Shown: positions 1 through 10,301, counted from the stretch's first letter. The stretch: 64,000 nucleotides of DNA from Bin55 sp965199895 (GCA_965199895.1 CBDATJ010000015.1:1-64000), one strand, 5' to 3'. The notes: generated from the sequence alone by a model not told the origin. A program made the numbers and translations.

Positions 1-3000
1 TGAGTGGAGTGTGTTCGAGACTTTGGAATTGGATCAGTTGGTCGAATTTCTGTTGTCGACTCAAATAATCACCAATGTCGTGATACCAAATCCGTGCTCG
101 TTCGGTGACCGAAACATCTTTGACTAAAAACGTCAAAGTGATGGTACTGCGACTGGCTTGTTCAAAGATCGTTATCTCCTTCCTTCCTCTCAGGCCTCCC
201 CCTTCAATCGCGCATTGCCTCGCAGATTCACCACATACACATTCGAAAACTCATCCGCAAAACACGAACGTATCCCGGCGGCTGCTTTTCCATCTAACCA
301 GCCCCCTCCCGTCACAAAGGCGACGACACCCTGATCTCCTAAACGATCCGTCGCCCAACGATAGGCTCGGACATAGCTGTCATAAAGAGAATTTCTATTT
401 GCTCCCTTTATGGATTTTGAAACGTAGTTTCGGAGATTCGACGGTCCAGTGTCAGATAGTCAACATTGGCCGCATTATCACTTCCACTCTTTTGTCCTTT
501 AGAGTAAGGAGGATTACCCATGACTACGTCAAAAGACACTTGTTGTTGAGCTTCGATTCGTTCATGATTCAAAGGGAACAGGCCTTTGAGCTCACTGCCC
601 GCTTCAAAACTCTGAAACGTATCCTGAAAGACCAATCGATCAAACGGTTCATAGGCTCCATCACCCCGGGCTTCGTGATACACCGCTTCAATGTTGATGC
701 CGGCCACGTAATACGCTAACAACACCATCTCATTAGCATGGATCTCTTCTCGATACTTGCGTTGCAGATCGTCCCTACCGATGAGCCCCGACTGCAGGAG
801 TCGGGTGATAAAAGTACCCGTACCCACAAACGGATCAATGACATGGACTCCCTCATCACTCAGACTCTTACCAAAATGCCGGTTAAGTAAGTATTCGGTC
901 GAGTTCAAGACATAATCAACAAGTTCAACCGGAGTGAACGCAATCCCCAACATCTCGGTCGCCCGCGGAAATGCCGTGCGAAAGAACTTATCGTATAACT
1001 CTCGTACCAACTCCTGTTTCGCCCGAGAAGTCCGGGTATCTTGAATCCGCCATTCCACTTCATCGTAAAACGACTGTAACGATTCCGTTTCTTTCTCGAG
1101 ATTCCGTTCATCCAAAGTGGCTAACACTCGCTCCATCGCTTTGGAAACGGAATTCTGTTGGATAAACTCATGACCTTCAAACAACGAGTTGAAGATCGGT
1201 CGAGTAATCACGTGTTGGGCGAGTAACTCTAACGCTTGTGCGGCCGTCACCGCCGGATTGAGATCATCCTGAAGTTCCGAGACAAACGCTTGAAACACCT
1301 GCAAACTCGCAGGATCTCCTTCCAGGGTCGTTCGTATCCGAGTGATCTGCGTCTGCGCAATGCGACCCACATCTCCCGCCCAATCCTGCCAGTACGTAGC
1401 CCGACCCACCTTCTGCACCAACTTCGCATAAACCGCCGTACTAAACGCATCCCCCATCGACCGATCTAAACCTTGCTGAAGATCCAGTTCCTTATCCTCA
1501 ACCATCGCTTCTGATCGGCCCACACTCGGAGCAGCAGATGATTCTTGATAGTCTGCTTGGTGAGTTTCGGGTAACTCGTGCAAGATCTGGATGCGACTTA
1601 AGGCACTCCCTTCGAGTTGCAGTCGATTAATATCAGCTTCCAGTCTCTCATCGTGCGACTTCAGAGCATTGATCACCTCCCAAACCGTCTCATAAGCCTT
1701 GTTTTGCTTCAACGACGCTTCGGGCGTGAGCCCACTGGGGATCGCCACCGGTAACACCACATACCCAAACTTCTTACCCGGAGCTCGACGCATCACCCGT
1801 CCTACGGCTTGAACCACGTCAATCGGACTCTTGCGCGGATGGAAAAACACGATCCCATCTAAAGCCGGAACATCAACTCCTTCCCCCAAACATCGGACAT
1901 TGCTCAAGATCCGAATTTCAGACGCTTGCGGTTGATCCGCCAGCCAATCTAACATCCTCGTTCGATAGTGGCTGCCATCGGTGCCATCCACGTGATTCAC
2001 TTCACACCTCCACGGAGTGTCTGCAGTGAGATCTTGCTCCGTGTAATGTTCAATGACCTCTTGAAACTCTCGGGTCACCAGCTTGGAATTGCGGATGGTA
2101 TTACAGAACGCCAACACTCTGCGACACGGATCCGGATCTTCTGCAAATCCATGGGAGCCCGTCGTAGCCTTCAACAAGGCTTTGTAACACCCCACTATCT
2201 TGGTGACATCGTCTAATTTGATGTCTTTATCTTCGGATTCCAGCAGCTTTTGCAGAGCCGCATTCACCATGCCTTCATCCAATGCCAGCACGATCACCCG
2301 ATAGTCCGAAAGCAGCTGGTTTTCAACCGCCCACGCAAACCCACGGTAATACAACACTTCCCCAAACTGACGTGCATCGTCCATCGAACACAACGTCACC
2401 GAACCTTGGTCGGCACTGGCTTTCGAGGCCGCGGTGTACACCCGAGGGGTGGCCGTGAGGTATAACCGTTTGCGACTGTGGACATAGTCGGCATCGTGGA
2501 CTCGAACAAAGACCGAACCTTCTTGATCGGCCTCCACCTGACCGGTCGTCCGGTGGGCTTCATCACACAGCATCAAATCAAATACGGGTAACCCATAGTC
2601 TCTCTGGGCTTCATGAATCACTGCTAAGGAGTGATACGTCGCAAACACAACGGTGATCGCTTCGGCATCGTCCGCACCGGCAGCCGCGGCGAATGGCTCA
2701 GGATCGGTGGTCGGAGGGATCACCAGATCGGATGCCGATAGGTGAATCACATCTTGATTGACTCGACCCCCCACTTGTTGATCCGAACAGACCGAATAAC
2801 TTCTTAACCGGACCGTCGCATCTCCGTGCCACTCCCGAATCATCTGTGACATCAGAGCTAACGAAGGGACAAGCACCAGAATACGTGAACCCACCCCAAA
2901 GACTTGTTCCGCGACCAACAGTCCGGTATAGGTCTTACCCGTTCCGCACGCCATGATGATCTGACCTCGATCTGCCGTCGCTAATCCGCTCCGTACCTTG

Positions 3001-3539
3001 ACCACGGCTTCCGCTTGATGATCTCGAGGTCTCTTGCGAGCCTTGTGTCTTAAGGTCCCATCACGGAGATACTGATCCCAATCGAGCTGACTCTTCTCTA
3101 GGTGTTGCAGTCGAACACGGGTGACTCCCCCGCGTTCCACGAAATCACGAAAGTTCTTACCGGGTTCGGTGGCCGTGGTATCCACGAAGATTAAATGTTC
3201 AAACCCTAGAGATTTAGATTCCGAATAAAACGAATCGATGTCTTTTCGTTGCAGAACTGCATCACTTTGGCGACATTTCGCTTGAACCGCGGCCCATCCA
3301 CCGCCGTGCTCAGGTCGAATTTTCGCCACCAGATCAATCCCTCGATCCTGCTCACTCCAATCCGGTCGAAACTCCCGAACCCAATCCCCATACCTCCACA
3401 CCGGACCGTACCGTTGCTGGGCCTCACGATCGTGACCCAGGTAAACCTGAACCAACTCTTCAAACCGCGTCCCAATGCCACGCAAGCTATCTTGAGACTC
3501 ACGGATGGCATCAATGACTTGATGAAACTTTCTAGCCAT
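1..3539 (-). pseudogene. Type ISP restriction-modification enzyme (nuclease-helicase-methyltransferase), frameshifted and cut by the window edge
   Basis: A single-chain restriction-modification protein of the LlaBIII/type ISP kind. From the N-terminus: an Mrr-like PD-(D/E)XK nuclease (RGIDLVAK followed by AVQAKC), a superfamily 2 helicase (MACGTGKT, CDEAH, YLTATP, QAVGRVMRR), then an N6-adenine methyltransferase (DPFVGTGTF, NPPYSKGQ). The long frame stops at 408, soon after NPPY. Homologous sequence resumes one frame over (NSLYDSYVRAYRWATDRLG, to about 193) and again in a third frame (FEQASRSTITLTFLVKD, open to base 1). Each break is explained by one missing base, near 420-432 and near 190-200. 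The start chosen is the ATG at 3539, preceded by an AGGGA-type ribosome site; a GTG at 3581 is possible but falls inside an inverted repeat. If the frameshifts are real, the methyltransferase and target-recognition parts are lost. Two sequencing errors are the alternative. Confidence 0.85.
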
Positions 3540-3890
3540 AACTTCCCTTTTCTGTTCGAACTTAGACTGAAATAAAGTCACATTTTAGGGTAGATTTCAG
3601 CTAACGATTGATTAAGTTATTGAGAGAAACCTACCCTAATGTGACAAAACTTCTCCCATCTGTAGTAGTTTTGCTCAGTGATGACTTGAGCTGAACTATC
3701 CACAGACAGTCAGCTCGTCTTCACAGTTTGTACTGCTAGAAAACCTTCGCAGTAGTGATGTTAATTAGTACACTATTTAGAACTAAGCGAACGCGATAGA
3801 GTCATCTATTCTGGAAAAACCATCGAATGGATACGAGAAAGCAGAGACTACTAGGAATGGTTCGATTGTGAACATCCAATTTAATCGCAA
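3540..3890. other. Gene-free stretch between the restriction gene and ccmI
   Basis: No convincing ORF is present. It holds the long inverted repeat at 3577-3645 and a weak 6-bp hairpin (TACTGC/GCAGTA, 3731-3754). The promoter of the leftward restriction gene must lie here, but no clear -35/-10 pair was found. The ccm operon ends at 3891; no terminator with a T-run was seen after it. Confidence 0.5.
3577..3645. repeat. Long inverted repeat upstream of the type ISP gene
   Basis: The left arm (3577-3593, GTCACATTTTAGGGTAG) and right arm (3631-3645, CTACCCTAATGTGAC) are reverse complements over 15 positions, with an extra TT in the left arm. They enclose 37 bases and lie just ahead of the restriction gene's ATG. 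It could be a paired operator or, if transcribed, a strong stem in the mRNA leader. Confidence 0.6.
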
Positions 3891-5417
3891 TTACTCTGAA
3901 CTCTCGATTTGAACCAGCTGATTGAGCAACAAATCTACAATCCCTCCAATCTCCACCATGGCCTTTTCGCTCTCAATATCGTTGTGAGCTCGGGTAGCGT
4001 TTCCACTGCGAGACAGTCGGGCTTGAATGATCAGTCCGTCGCTGGGTAAGGATTCCAACGGCAACATTGCTTGGTCTTTGGAGAGATTCAGAGTCACAGG
4101 GAGCTCACTTTTGCGAATCTTGGTGACAATCAAGGGGGGACCAGCTTCATCAATGCTACGTCCAAACACAAAAATCGTATCGAAATCATCAACGACAAAA
4201 GTATCATCGATACTAATTCGAACTGCGATGGATTCATCAGGTACAACCATTTCCTTCAAGCGAAGCGAAATAGGCTTTTCTAAAGATTCAATCCAATCAG
4301 TGGTAACTTCAGCAACAATATCTGCTCGGTTCAGTGAATTCGATTTTGTCAGTCGAGCAACGATCTTGATACGTTCGTAGGTTGAGAGAGGTTTTGAGTC
4401 CTGCCACGTAGCTGAATCATCGAGGACAAATGAGTAGACCTCTTCTTGCACGAATGGTCGTTGTATCAACGCTACCGGCTCTGCTTGGCTGTCCGCTTGA
4501 GCAACAACCGTTAACCACAACCCTGGAGTGATCATCGAGACTACCTTTACGGAAACACTGATTCCGTTGTGATCTTCACCCAGGAGTTCGTCCGCTCTTT
4601 TGACCAGCTCTGAGAGCAGAATCGCTTGGGGGGTATCTGAAACCGTTTTGAACCCTCGTTCCAAGTAGTTTTTTGCTTCTAAGAGTCTTCCTTTTCTGAT
4701 AGACATGATCCCAAACGCTTGCATGACCATGGGATGATCTGGGGCTGTTTCAAATACTCGACTAGCTACCCGTTGGGCATCTTCGGTAATTTCATCATGG
4801 ACGGCAAGTTCTGCATTGATTCGTCTCAGGTCAGACACTTCTGAAGTGTAACCGTATTGCTCTGCTCTCTCGTGTACTTTAATAATTGACGCTTGGTCAT
4901 CCACTATAGAGTGAGCCAATATCAGATAGGTAGAGGTTGCTTGGTCTCGTTTTGAAGATCGCTCTCGACGCTCTAAATGACGAATCAAAGACCTAATCTG
5001 GTCTTCGTTTAGTTTTTCATCATTTTCGGTGACCTCTTCGAGTTGTGTTACTGCTGAAACTAGACTCGGTGCTAGCGGATCACCCCAAAACCAATAACCG
5101 AGTAACCCCAGACCACAAACCAATATAACACAAAAGGTACGAACATACTTCAGACTGGAACTACGATGAGTTTGGGACGGTATATCCCCCACATCGTCCA
5201 GAAGCAGTAATTGAGCGTCATTGGTTTTTTCTTGGTACTCTTTTTCTTCATCAGTACCTTTTCCACGCTCAATTTCCTCCATCCGTTCAGTGTGGATGCT
5301 GAGATTGGCTTGTTTTCGAGACCAACGTGATCCCTTAGGGCTCACTTTTAGATCGATGCCCAACCACAGTGCAACAATCAGTGTAAGTGCTATGATGACC
5401 AGCAGAGTCGAGAACAC
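3891..5417 (-). CDS. ccmI: Cytochrome c maturation protein CcmI (CycH-like)
   Basis: Inner-membrane chaperone that holds apocytochrome c for the heme ligase. The 508-residue protein starts with a transmembrane helix (LLVIIALTLIVALWLGI), has a charged cytoplasmic loop and a second helix near residues 93-110, then a helical TPR-like segment (about 130-270) and a periplasmic C-terminal domain. It starts at a GTG whose G is shared with the ccmH stop (TAGTG), implying translational coupling. Enteric bacteria fuse this function to CcmH; here the two are separate, as in Pseudomonas. It is the last gene of the operon. The call rests on position plus the N-terminal two-helix/TPR layout, since CcmI sequences are poorly conserved. 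Confidence 0.85.
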   Translation of the reverse strand: MFSTLLVIIALTLIVALWLGIDLKVSPKGSRWSRKQANLSIHTERMEEIERGKGTDEEKEYQEKTNDAQLLLLDDVGDIPSQTHRSSSLKYVRTFCVILVCGLGLLGYWFWGDPLAPSLVSAVTQLEEVTENDEKLNEDQIRSLIRHLERRERSSKRDQATSTYLILAHSIVDDQASIIKVHERAEQYGYTSEVSDLRRINAELAVHDEITEDAQRVASRVFETAPDHPMVMQAFGIMSIRKGRLLEAKNYLERGFKTVSDTPQAILLSELVKRADELLGEDHNGISVSVKVVSMITPGLWLTVVAQADSQAEPVALIQRPFVQEEVYSFVLDDSATWQDSKPLSTYERIKIVARLTKSNSLNRADIVAEVTTDWIESLEKPISLRLKEMVVPDESIAVRISIDDTFVVDDFDTIFVFGRSIDEAGPPLIVTKIRKSELPVTLNLSKDQAMLPLESLPSDGLIIQARLSRSGNATRAHNDIESEKAMVEIGGIVDLLLNQLVQIESSE

Positions 5418-5848
5418 TATTGAGGATTCGTTAACTCTTTGATTCGTAGTTTCTCATCGGTGGTCAGAGTCACTTCTTTGCGTTTCTCTCTCAATCCGAG
5501 TAAACACCAGATTGCAAGTAACAACAATATCACCGGCGCAAACCACAACAACAAAGTGGCGGGTTTGAGTGGTGGTTGATACAAGATGAAAGTACCGTAT
5601 CGTTCTTGCAAATGATCTTTGATTTCTCGGTTGGTTTTGCCTTCCTGAATGAGTTCATACACCGAACGTCTCAAATCCGTAGCAATGGGAGCGTCTGAGT
5701 CAGCAATACTGGTGTTGAGACACTTCGGACATCGAAATTCTCCGATGAGTTTGGAATACCGATCTGCTTCTGCTTGCGATTCAAACGTAAAGCCATCAAT
5801 GGTCACTACACTCATCAGTGTTAAAGAGAGCATCGACGCAAACAGCAT
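5417..5848 (-). CDS. ccmH: Cytochrome c maturation protein CcmH
   Basis: Thiol-disulfide protein that handles the reduced CXXCH cysteines of apocytochrome c before heme ligation. A 143-residue protein with an N-terminal signal segment, the family's FRCPKCLNTSIADS motif (Cys40 and Cys43 form the redox pair), a helical domain ending in RYGTFILYQPP, and one C-terminal transmembrane helix (about 98-116). It is the short form lacking the CcmI-like TPR region found in E. coli. It begins 3 bases after ccmG and its stop overlaps the ccmI start. The CPKC spacing is normal. Confidence 0.95.
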   Translation of the reverse strand: MLFASMLSLTLMSVVTIDGFTFESQAEADRYSKLIGEFRCPKCLNTSIADSDAPIATDLRRSVYELIQEGKTNREIKDHLQERYGTFILYQPPLKPATLLLWFAPVILLLLAIWCLLGLREKRKEVTLTTDEKLRIKELTNPQ

Positions 5849-5851
5849 GGG

Positions 5852-6394
5852 TTAGTTACCTCCAGCGATTAGGGGTTGAATCTTTTCTTCCCAGATTTCC
5901 ATGGTCACAGGACCCACGTGTTTGAACTGAATCTTGCCCTCACGATCTACTAGGAAGGTTTCCGGTGCACCATAGACTCCCAAATCGATACCCAGGTCAC
6001 CAGACGGATCCACGATGATGGCTTGGTAGGGATTACCCAGTTCATTTAAGAACTCTCGTGCGTCATCTGTTTCATCTTTGTAGTTGAGTCCGATGACCTC
6101 CACGTCACCCTGTTGGGCTATCTCGTTGAGAATGGGATGTTCGACATGACAAGCATCACACCATGAAGCCCAGATGTTGACCAAGTGAGTTTTGCCTACC
6201 AAAAACTCTTCAGTGATAGATTCTCCGGTGAGCAGATTGGTTGATTCAAAACTAGGAAAGGGTTGATCGATCAGCGCTGATGGGTGAATGTCGTGCCTTC
6301 CCATATGAAATCCAATCGCAAGGATGGCGACCAAACCTGCAAAGCAGACCAGTGGCATGATCAGAAGTAGCCGTTGACTAAGTGGTTGACTCAT
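5852..6394 (-). CDS. ccmG: Thiol:disulfide interchange protein CcmG/DsbE
   Basis: Membrane-anchored periplasmic thioredoxin that keeps apocytochrome c or CcmH reduced. 180 residues: one N-terminal anchor helix (about 9-29), then a thioredoxin fold with active site WCDAC (Cys79, Cys82), the GLNYKDE strand typical of DsbE, and the cis-proline segment YGAPETFLVD. The family usually has WCxxC with Pro or Val inside, so Asp-Ala is slightly unusual. The gene overlaps the 3' end of ccmF by 17 bases. Confidence 0.95.
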   Translation of the reverse strand: MSQPLSQRLLLIMPLVCFAGLVAILAIGFHMGRHDIHPSALIDQPFPSFESTNLLTGESITEEFLVGKTHLVNIWASWCDACHVEHPILNEIAQQGDVEVIGLNYKDETDDAREFLNELGNPYQAIIVDPSGDLGIDLGVYGAPETFLVDREGKIQFKHVGPVTMEIWEEKIQPLIAGGN

Positions 6395-8312
6395 TCGATT
6401 CAGCTAATTGTTTCAGATCCCGTCGAGCCAGTCGTTTATAACGTTGGTCAGCACAAGCGATGAGTGCAGAAAGAGCCATGATTGCAGCCCCAATCCATAT
6501 CCACCGCACAAAGGGTTTTTCTTGGACTCGGACTCCCCAAGTTCCATCGGAAATTTGTTCACCAAAAGAGACATAGAGATCGTTGAATAGTCCGGGAATG
6601 ATGGCTGCCTCGGTGGTCGTAGTCCTTCGTATTGGATAGAACCGCCGCTCGGGAAACATGGTTTGGCCTCGAACTTCAAACCGAGCGCGCTCCGCGATAT
6701 AGTTTTCTTCCGTAATTTCGTCTACTGCAGTGAGTTCATAGTTCCGACCGTTAAGTTCGATGGAATCACCCACTGCGAGTCGTGCATCTTGCGAATGGCT
6801 ATACACACTAGTGACTGCAACTCCAATCACTGCCAGAGCAAACCCAATATGTGCAAGTGACATACCGACAAAACCCATCGTAATGGATTTGCGCTGGCGT
6901 ACGGTCGCATAGATGTGTGAGCAAATGACCCAACCCGCTAGTGCGAGGGCACAAGAGACTCCAAAGTTCAGTTCGTTAGCCAATATCCACGGTAAGAAAA
7001 ATGCCAACAGAGCGGGTATCACCAGGAGCAAGATTGTGGGCTTTAGCAGTTTTTTGGGTGTGTTTTTCCACTGTGAGATCGGTGCGATAGCCAAAAAGAG
7101 GGTCAAGATCAACATCAATGGAATGAACACGATATTGAAATAAGGTGGGCCTACCGATAGCTTTTCTCCTCCAGTAAACCATTCATAACCAATGGGATAC
7201 AGTGTCCCAAACATGATGGTGACTAGGGAGATCGTTAGCAGAGCGTTATTGATTAACAGTAACAGTTCACGGGAAATTCCCCAGTATTGAAGTCGACCTC
7301 TGAGAGTGGAAGCTCGAACAGCGTAGAGAAGCAGAGCTCCACCAGTGACGATACCGAGTATGCCTAGGAGAATGGCACCTCGTTGCGGATCGACCGCAAA
7401 TGCGTGAACGCTAGATAGAACACCGCTTCGCACCAAGAACGTGCCAAGCAGACTCAAAGAAAACGCTGCTAGTGATAGCAATACCGTCCAGGTTTTGAAA
7501 GTGCCTCTTTTTTCAGTGGCTGCTAATGAGTGAATCAAAGCGGTTCCCGCTAACCAGGGTAATAGTGAGGCATTTTCAACGGGATCCCAGAACCACCAGC
7601 CTCCCCATCCTAACTCGTAGTACGCCCACCAGCTTCCAAGAGCTATTCCAATCGTCAAGAATAACCACGCAATATTCACCCAGGGTCGAAGCCATCGTGC
7701 CCATGCGGAATCTACTCGACCAGTGATGAGTGCGGCTACCCCAAATCCAAAAGCCACCGCAAATCCCACATAGCCAATGTAGAGCATCGGTGGGTGAATG
7801 ATTTGCCCAAAATCCTGAAGTAGAGGATTGAGATCGGCTCCCTCTAGGGGCATGTTGGGCACTAACCGTTCAAACGGATTACTTGATGCCAGCAAAAAGA
7901 TCAAGAACATCGCATTCAAGACTCCAAGCGTTCCCAGCACGATACCTTGGATTTCCATGGGAATGTACTTTGCTCGAATAGCCACACACATCGTCCAAAT
8001 GGAAGTCACTAGCACCCCAAATAAGAACGACCCTTCATGTGCGCCCCATACCGCACTTATCTTGTAATACCACTCTAGAGATGTGTTGGAGTTATGGGCA
8101 ACATACAAGACTGAAAAATTATCAGACAAAAACGAAGTCGTTAGCAGGAGAAATGAAAGAAGCAGCAGTACAAACTGAACGATAGCCAGCTTGCACGCCA
8201 TATCCACCCAAGCTTCTCGGGGTCTGATGCCACCGACGAACCCAAATATTCCCAGTCCAATGGCACTGGTTAACCCCAGAATGGAGGCACAGTGACCGAT
8301 TTCAGGAATCAT
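6378..8312 (-). CDS. ccmF: Heme lyase subunit CcmF
   Basis: Polytopic membrane component of the cytochrome c heme lyase, which joins heme from holo-CcmE to apocytochrome c. 644 residues with many hydrophobic helices, the tryptophan-rich WWD heme-handling motif (GWGGWWFWDPVENAS, about 235-249), the conserved HPPMLYIGY around residue 173, and a large periplasmic domain before the last helix (from about 500). Length is normal for the family. It overlaps ccmE by 11 bases and ccmG by 17, so the three are probably translationally coupled. Confidence 0.97.
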   Translation of the reverse strand: MIPEIGHCASILGLTSAIGLGIFGFVGGIRPREAWVDMACKLAIVQFVLLLLSFLLLTTSFLSDNFSVLYVAHNSNTSLEWYYKISAVWGAHEGSFLFGVLVTSIWTMCVAIRAKYIPMEIQGIVLGTLGVLNAMFLIFLLASSNPFERLVPNMPLEGADLNPLLQDFGQIIHPPMLYIGYVGFAVAFGFGVAALITGRVDSAWARWLRPWVNIAWLFLTIGIALGSWWAYYELGWGGWWFWDPVENASLLPWLAGTALIHSLAATEKRGTFKTWTVLLSLAAFSLSLLGTFLVRSGVLSSVHAFAVDPQRGAILLGILGIVTGGALLLYAVRASTLRGRLQYWGISRELLLLINNALLTISLVTIMFGTLYPIGYEWFTGGEKLSVGPPYFNIVFIPLMLILTLFLAIAPISQWKNTPKKLLKPTILLLVIPALLAFFLPWILANELNFGVSCALALAGWVICSHIYATVRQRKSITMGFVGMSLAHIGFALAVIGVAVTSVYSHSQDARLAVGDSIELNGRNYELTAVDEITEENYIAERARFEVRGQTMFPERRFYPIRRTTTTEAAIIPGLFNDLYVSFGEQISDGTWGVRVQEKPFVRWIWIGAAIMALSALIACADQRYKRLARRDLKQLAESNESTT

Positions 8313-8730
8313 TGTCTGTCAGTGATTTGAGTTCGGGTGGGACGTAATTTTCATCGTGTTTCGCAAGCACTTGATGGGCTTTGAACGTTCCGACTTCATC
8401 TAATTTACCTACCACCACCGTTTCTTGACCCTCACGAAATAGGGAAGGCAGGATGCCTGTGTAGTGCACACGGAAATTCGATTCGATTCGATCGGTAACC
8501 ACAAAACTGACTCCTAATCCTTCTTCATCGTGGACGATACTGTTTTCTAAAACATAGCCACCCGCACGTATGGTCTTGTGGAGGGGTGCATCGCGATTCA
8601 CCACTTGTTCGGGAAGGTAGAAATGGTTGACGTAAGTTCGAAGCGCAAAGGTAGAAACAATCACCGCTAACGTAGCACCGATGGCGAGAAAAACGATGAT
8701 GATGAGTCGACGCTTGCGAAGAGGGTGCAT
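8302..8730 (-). CDS. ccmE: Heme chaperone CcmE
   Basis: Periplasmic chaperone that binds heme covalently and carries it from CcmABCD to the CcmF/CcmH lyase. 142 residues: short basic N-terminus (RKRR), one anchor helix (about 9-30), an OB-fold beta barrel, and the heme-attachment motif LAKHDENY with His125 as covalent ligand and Tyr129 as axial residue. The His-type motif marks classical System I. Its ATG overlaps the ccmD stop (TAATG). Confidence 0.97.
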   Translation of the reverse strand: MHPLRKRRLIIIVFLAIGATLAVIVSTFALRTYVNHFYLPEQVVNRDAPLHKTIRAGGYVLENSIVHDEEGLGVSFVVTDRIESNFRVHYTGILPSLFREGQETVVVGKLDEVGTFKAHQVLAKHDENYVPPELKSLTDNDS

Positions 8731-8915
8731 TAGTTATCTAGCGAGGACGGTTTGTTTGCCTTAATCCATCGTTTCAGTCGATGTAAAGGGTACCAACCTA
8801 AGTACAAGAAGAATACAAGCATGAGTGCATAGGCACTCCAAACATATACCCCGTGACCACCCATTGCAAAGAATTCCATCAGAGATTCTGAGTCTTCAAC
8901 CACTGTTGTACCCAT
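8730..8915 (-). CDS. ccmD: Heme exporter accessory protein CcmD
   Basis: Small membrane protein that helps release holo-CcmE from the CcmABC complex. It has the family pattern FFAMGGHGVYVWSAY followed by one transmembrane helix and a basic cytoplasmic tail (HRLKRWIK). Two starts are possible. The ATG at 8915 has a good AAGGA site but overlaps ccmC by 37 bases and adds 12 atypical residues. The ATG at 8879 overlaps the ccmC stop (TGATG) and begins MEFFAMGG, closer to the family start. The longer form is given; the shorter may be correct. Confidence 0.85.
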   Translation of the reverse strand: MGTTVVEDSESLMEFFAMGGHGVYVWSAYALMLVFFLYLGWYPLHRLKRWIKANKPSSLDN

Positions 8916-9631
8916 TCGGTTCCTTGGTTGCGTCGTAATACTAGAAACCGCATACCGGCAAGTATGGTAGCTGCAGCAAATAAATACGCACTAGCGATAT
9001 TAGTCAAGAGGGGAACGAGAAAGATGGGGGCAATGGAACTTTCGGAATCTAGAGTGATGCTTGCGGGTTGATGAAGTGTTGCAAACCATTCAACAGAGAA
9101 TTTAATCAACGGAATATTAGCGAAACCGATGATCGCGAGGACACTGACAGCAAAAGTAGCTCGGTTGGGGTTGGGTATGGCATTACGCAACGCGATGATG
9201 GCAAAGAACAAAACAAATAACACGAGCATCGAAGTGGTTCGAGCGTCCCAAACCCAAGCAGTTCCCCATGTCGGCATTCCCCACAACATGCCGGTGAGCA
9301 GAGCAATGACCGTCATGATGCAACCAACAGGTGCTGCTGCGACCATGAACACATCAGCCATTTTGAGTTTCCAGATGAGGTGAATCGCGCCTGCTATCGC
9401 GATCGCTATGTAGATCACTTGTGCTAAATGCGCGGTGGGAACGTGGACGAACATGATCCGAAAACTGTCGCCTTGAAAACGCTCTGGTGGCACAAAGAAC
9501 AAACCCCAAACCGAACCCACAATGAGTCCAACCACGCTGATCACATACAGTACGGTCACCCAGATGCGGACATCTTGGAAGAAATACTGGGGAGATGCCA
9601 ACCGATGATAGGCTCTCACAAACGCGTTCAA
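8879..9631 (-). CDS. ccmC: Heme exporter/transfer protein CcmC
   Basis: Integral membrane protein that presents heme to CcmE on the periplasmic side. 250 residues, six predicted helices, WWD-type motif WGTAWVWDARTTS (about 122-134) and two candidate axial histidines: His63 in FVHVP and the His of LHQPAS. The WWD motif has Ala where many relatives have Trp (WGTWWVWD), a mild deviation. It follows ccmB by one base. Confidence 0.96.
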   Translation of the reverse strand: MNAFVRAYHRLASPQYFFQDVRIWVTVLYVISVVGLIVGSVWGLFFVPPERFQGDSFRIMFVHVPTAHLAQVIYIAIAIAGAIHLIWKLKMADVFMVAAAPVGCIMTVIALLTGMLWGMPTWGTAWVWDARTTSMLVLFVLFFAIIALRNAIPNPNRATFAVSVLAIIGFANIPLIKFSVEWFATLHQPASITLDSESSIAPIFLVPLLTNIASAYLFAAATILAGMRFLVLRRNQGTEWVQQWLKTQNL

Positions 9632-9632
9632 G

Positions 9633-10301
9633 TCAGGAATCTTGGCTAGCTTTAAGGATGGGTTCTAGCATGATAGGAATAACGGTCAGAGCAACAATAG
9701 CCAGCACAACGCTCCACAACAAGGGAGAAATGTAAGACAGAGCGGCTAGACTAAGTTGGCAGGCTCCAATTCCTAACAATAGGGGAGGGAGGTAGAGTGG
9801 AACGACCATGATTGAGAGTAGTTGACCACCTCGACCTAGTCCCACCAATAGTGCAGTGGTCACCGCTCCCACTAACGTCAGCGTGGGGGTGCTGATGAGC
9901 AAAGTCAGTCCCAGAATCAAAACCGATTCGGTAGGTAGACCATAACTTAATCCTATCAGCGGTGCAAGTATGGCGATGGGAAGTCCGGTAAACAGCCAGT
10001 GCATCAAGAGTTTTGCAAAGACTGTAGGGAGTGTTCCTAACTTTGTGAGCAAGATGGTCGCGAGTGTACCTTCGTCGTGATCGCGTTTAAACAGGTGTTC
10101 GACAGAGAGTAAATGGGCAAAGAGTGTGGTCACCCAAATGGCGGGAATCACCCCTTGCTGTCTCATTTCTGGAACCCCACCTAGAGCGACAAAGAAAGTG
10201 GTCGCAACCAAGACAAAGAACACAATGGGCATCAGAGCTTCAGATCCCGATCGCAGGGAGATCAAGAACTCTCTTCGGACCGTGCTCGCAAACACTCTCA
10301 T
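9633..10301 (-). CDS. ccmB: Heme exporter permease CcmB
   Basis: Membrane subunit of the CcmAB ABC transporter, whose ATP hydrolysis drives release of holo-CcmE. 222 residues with six hydrophobic helices. Family features include an N-terminal RREFLISLRSGSEALMP segment and FKRDHDEGTL after the second helix. Its ATG overlaps the ccmA stop by 4 bases (ATGA), so the ATPase and permease are probably made in step. Confidence 0.95.
   Translation of the reverse strand: MRVFASTVRREFLISLRSGSEALMPIVFFVLVATTFFVALGGVPEMRQQGVIPAIWVTTLFAHLLSVEHLFKRDHDEGTLATILLTKLGTLPTVFAKLLMHWLFTGLPIAILAPLIGLSYGLPTESVLILGLTLLISTPTLTLVGAVTTALLVGLGRGGQLLSIMVVPLYLPPLLLGIGACQLSLAALSYISPLLWSVVLAIVALTVIPIMLEPILKASQDS

Noticed and set aside
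105..719. A 204-codon open frame on the + strand
   Set aside because: It runs antisense across the broken methyltransferase part of the type ISP gene, whose protein motifs are clear on the other strand; it resembles no family.
3696..3704. DnaA-box-like CTATCCACA
   Set aside because: A single site with one mismatch and no cluster of boxes or AT-rich unwinding element; not evidence of an origin here.
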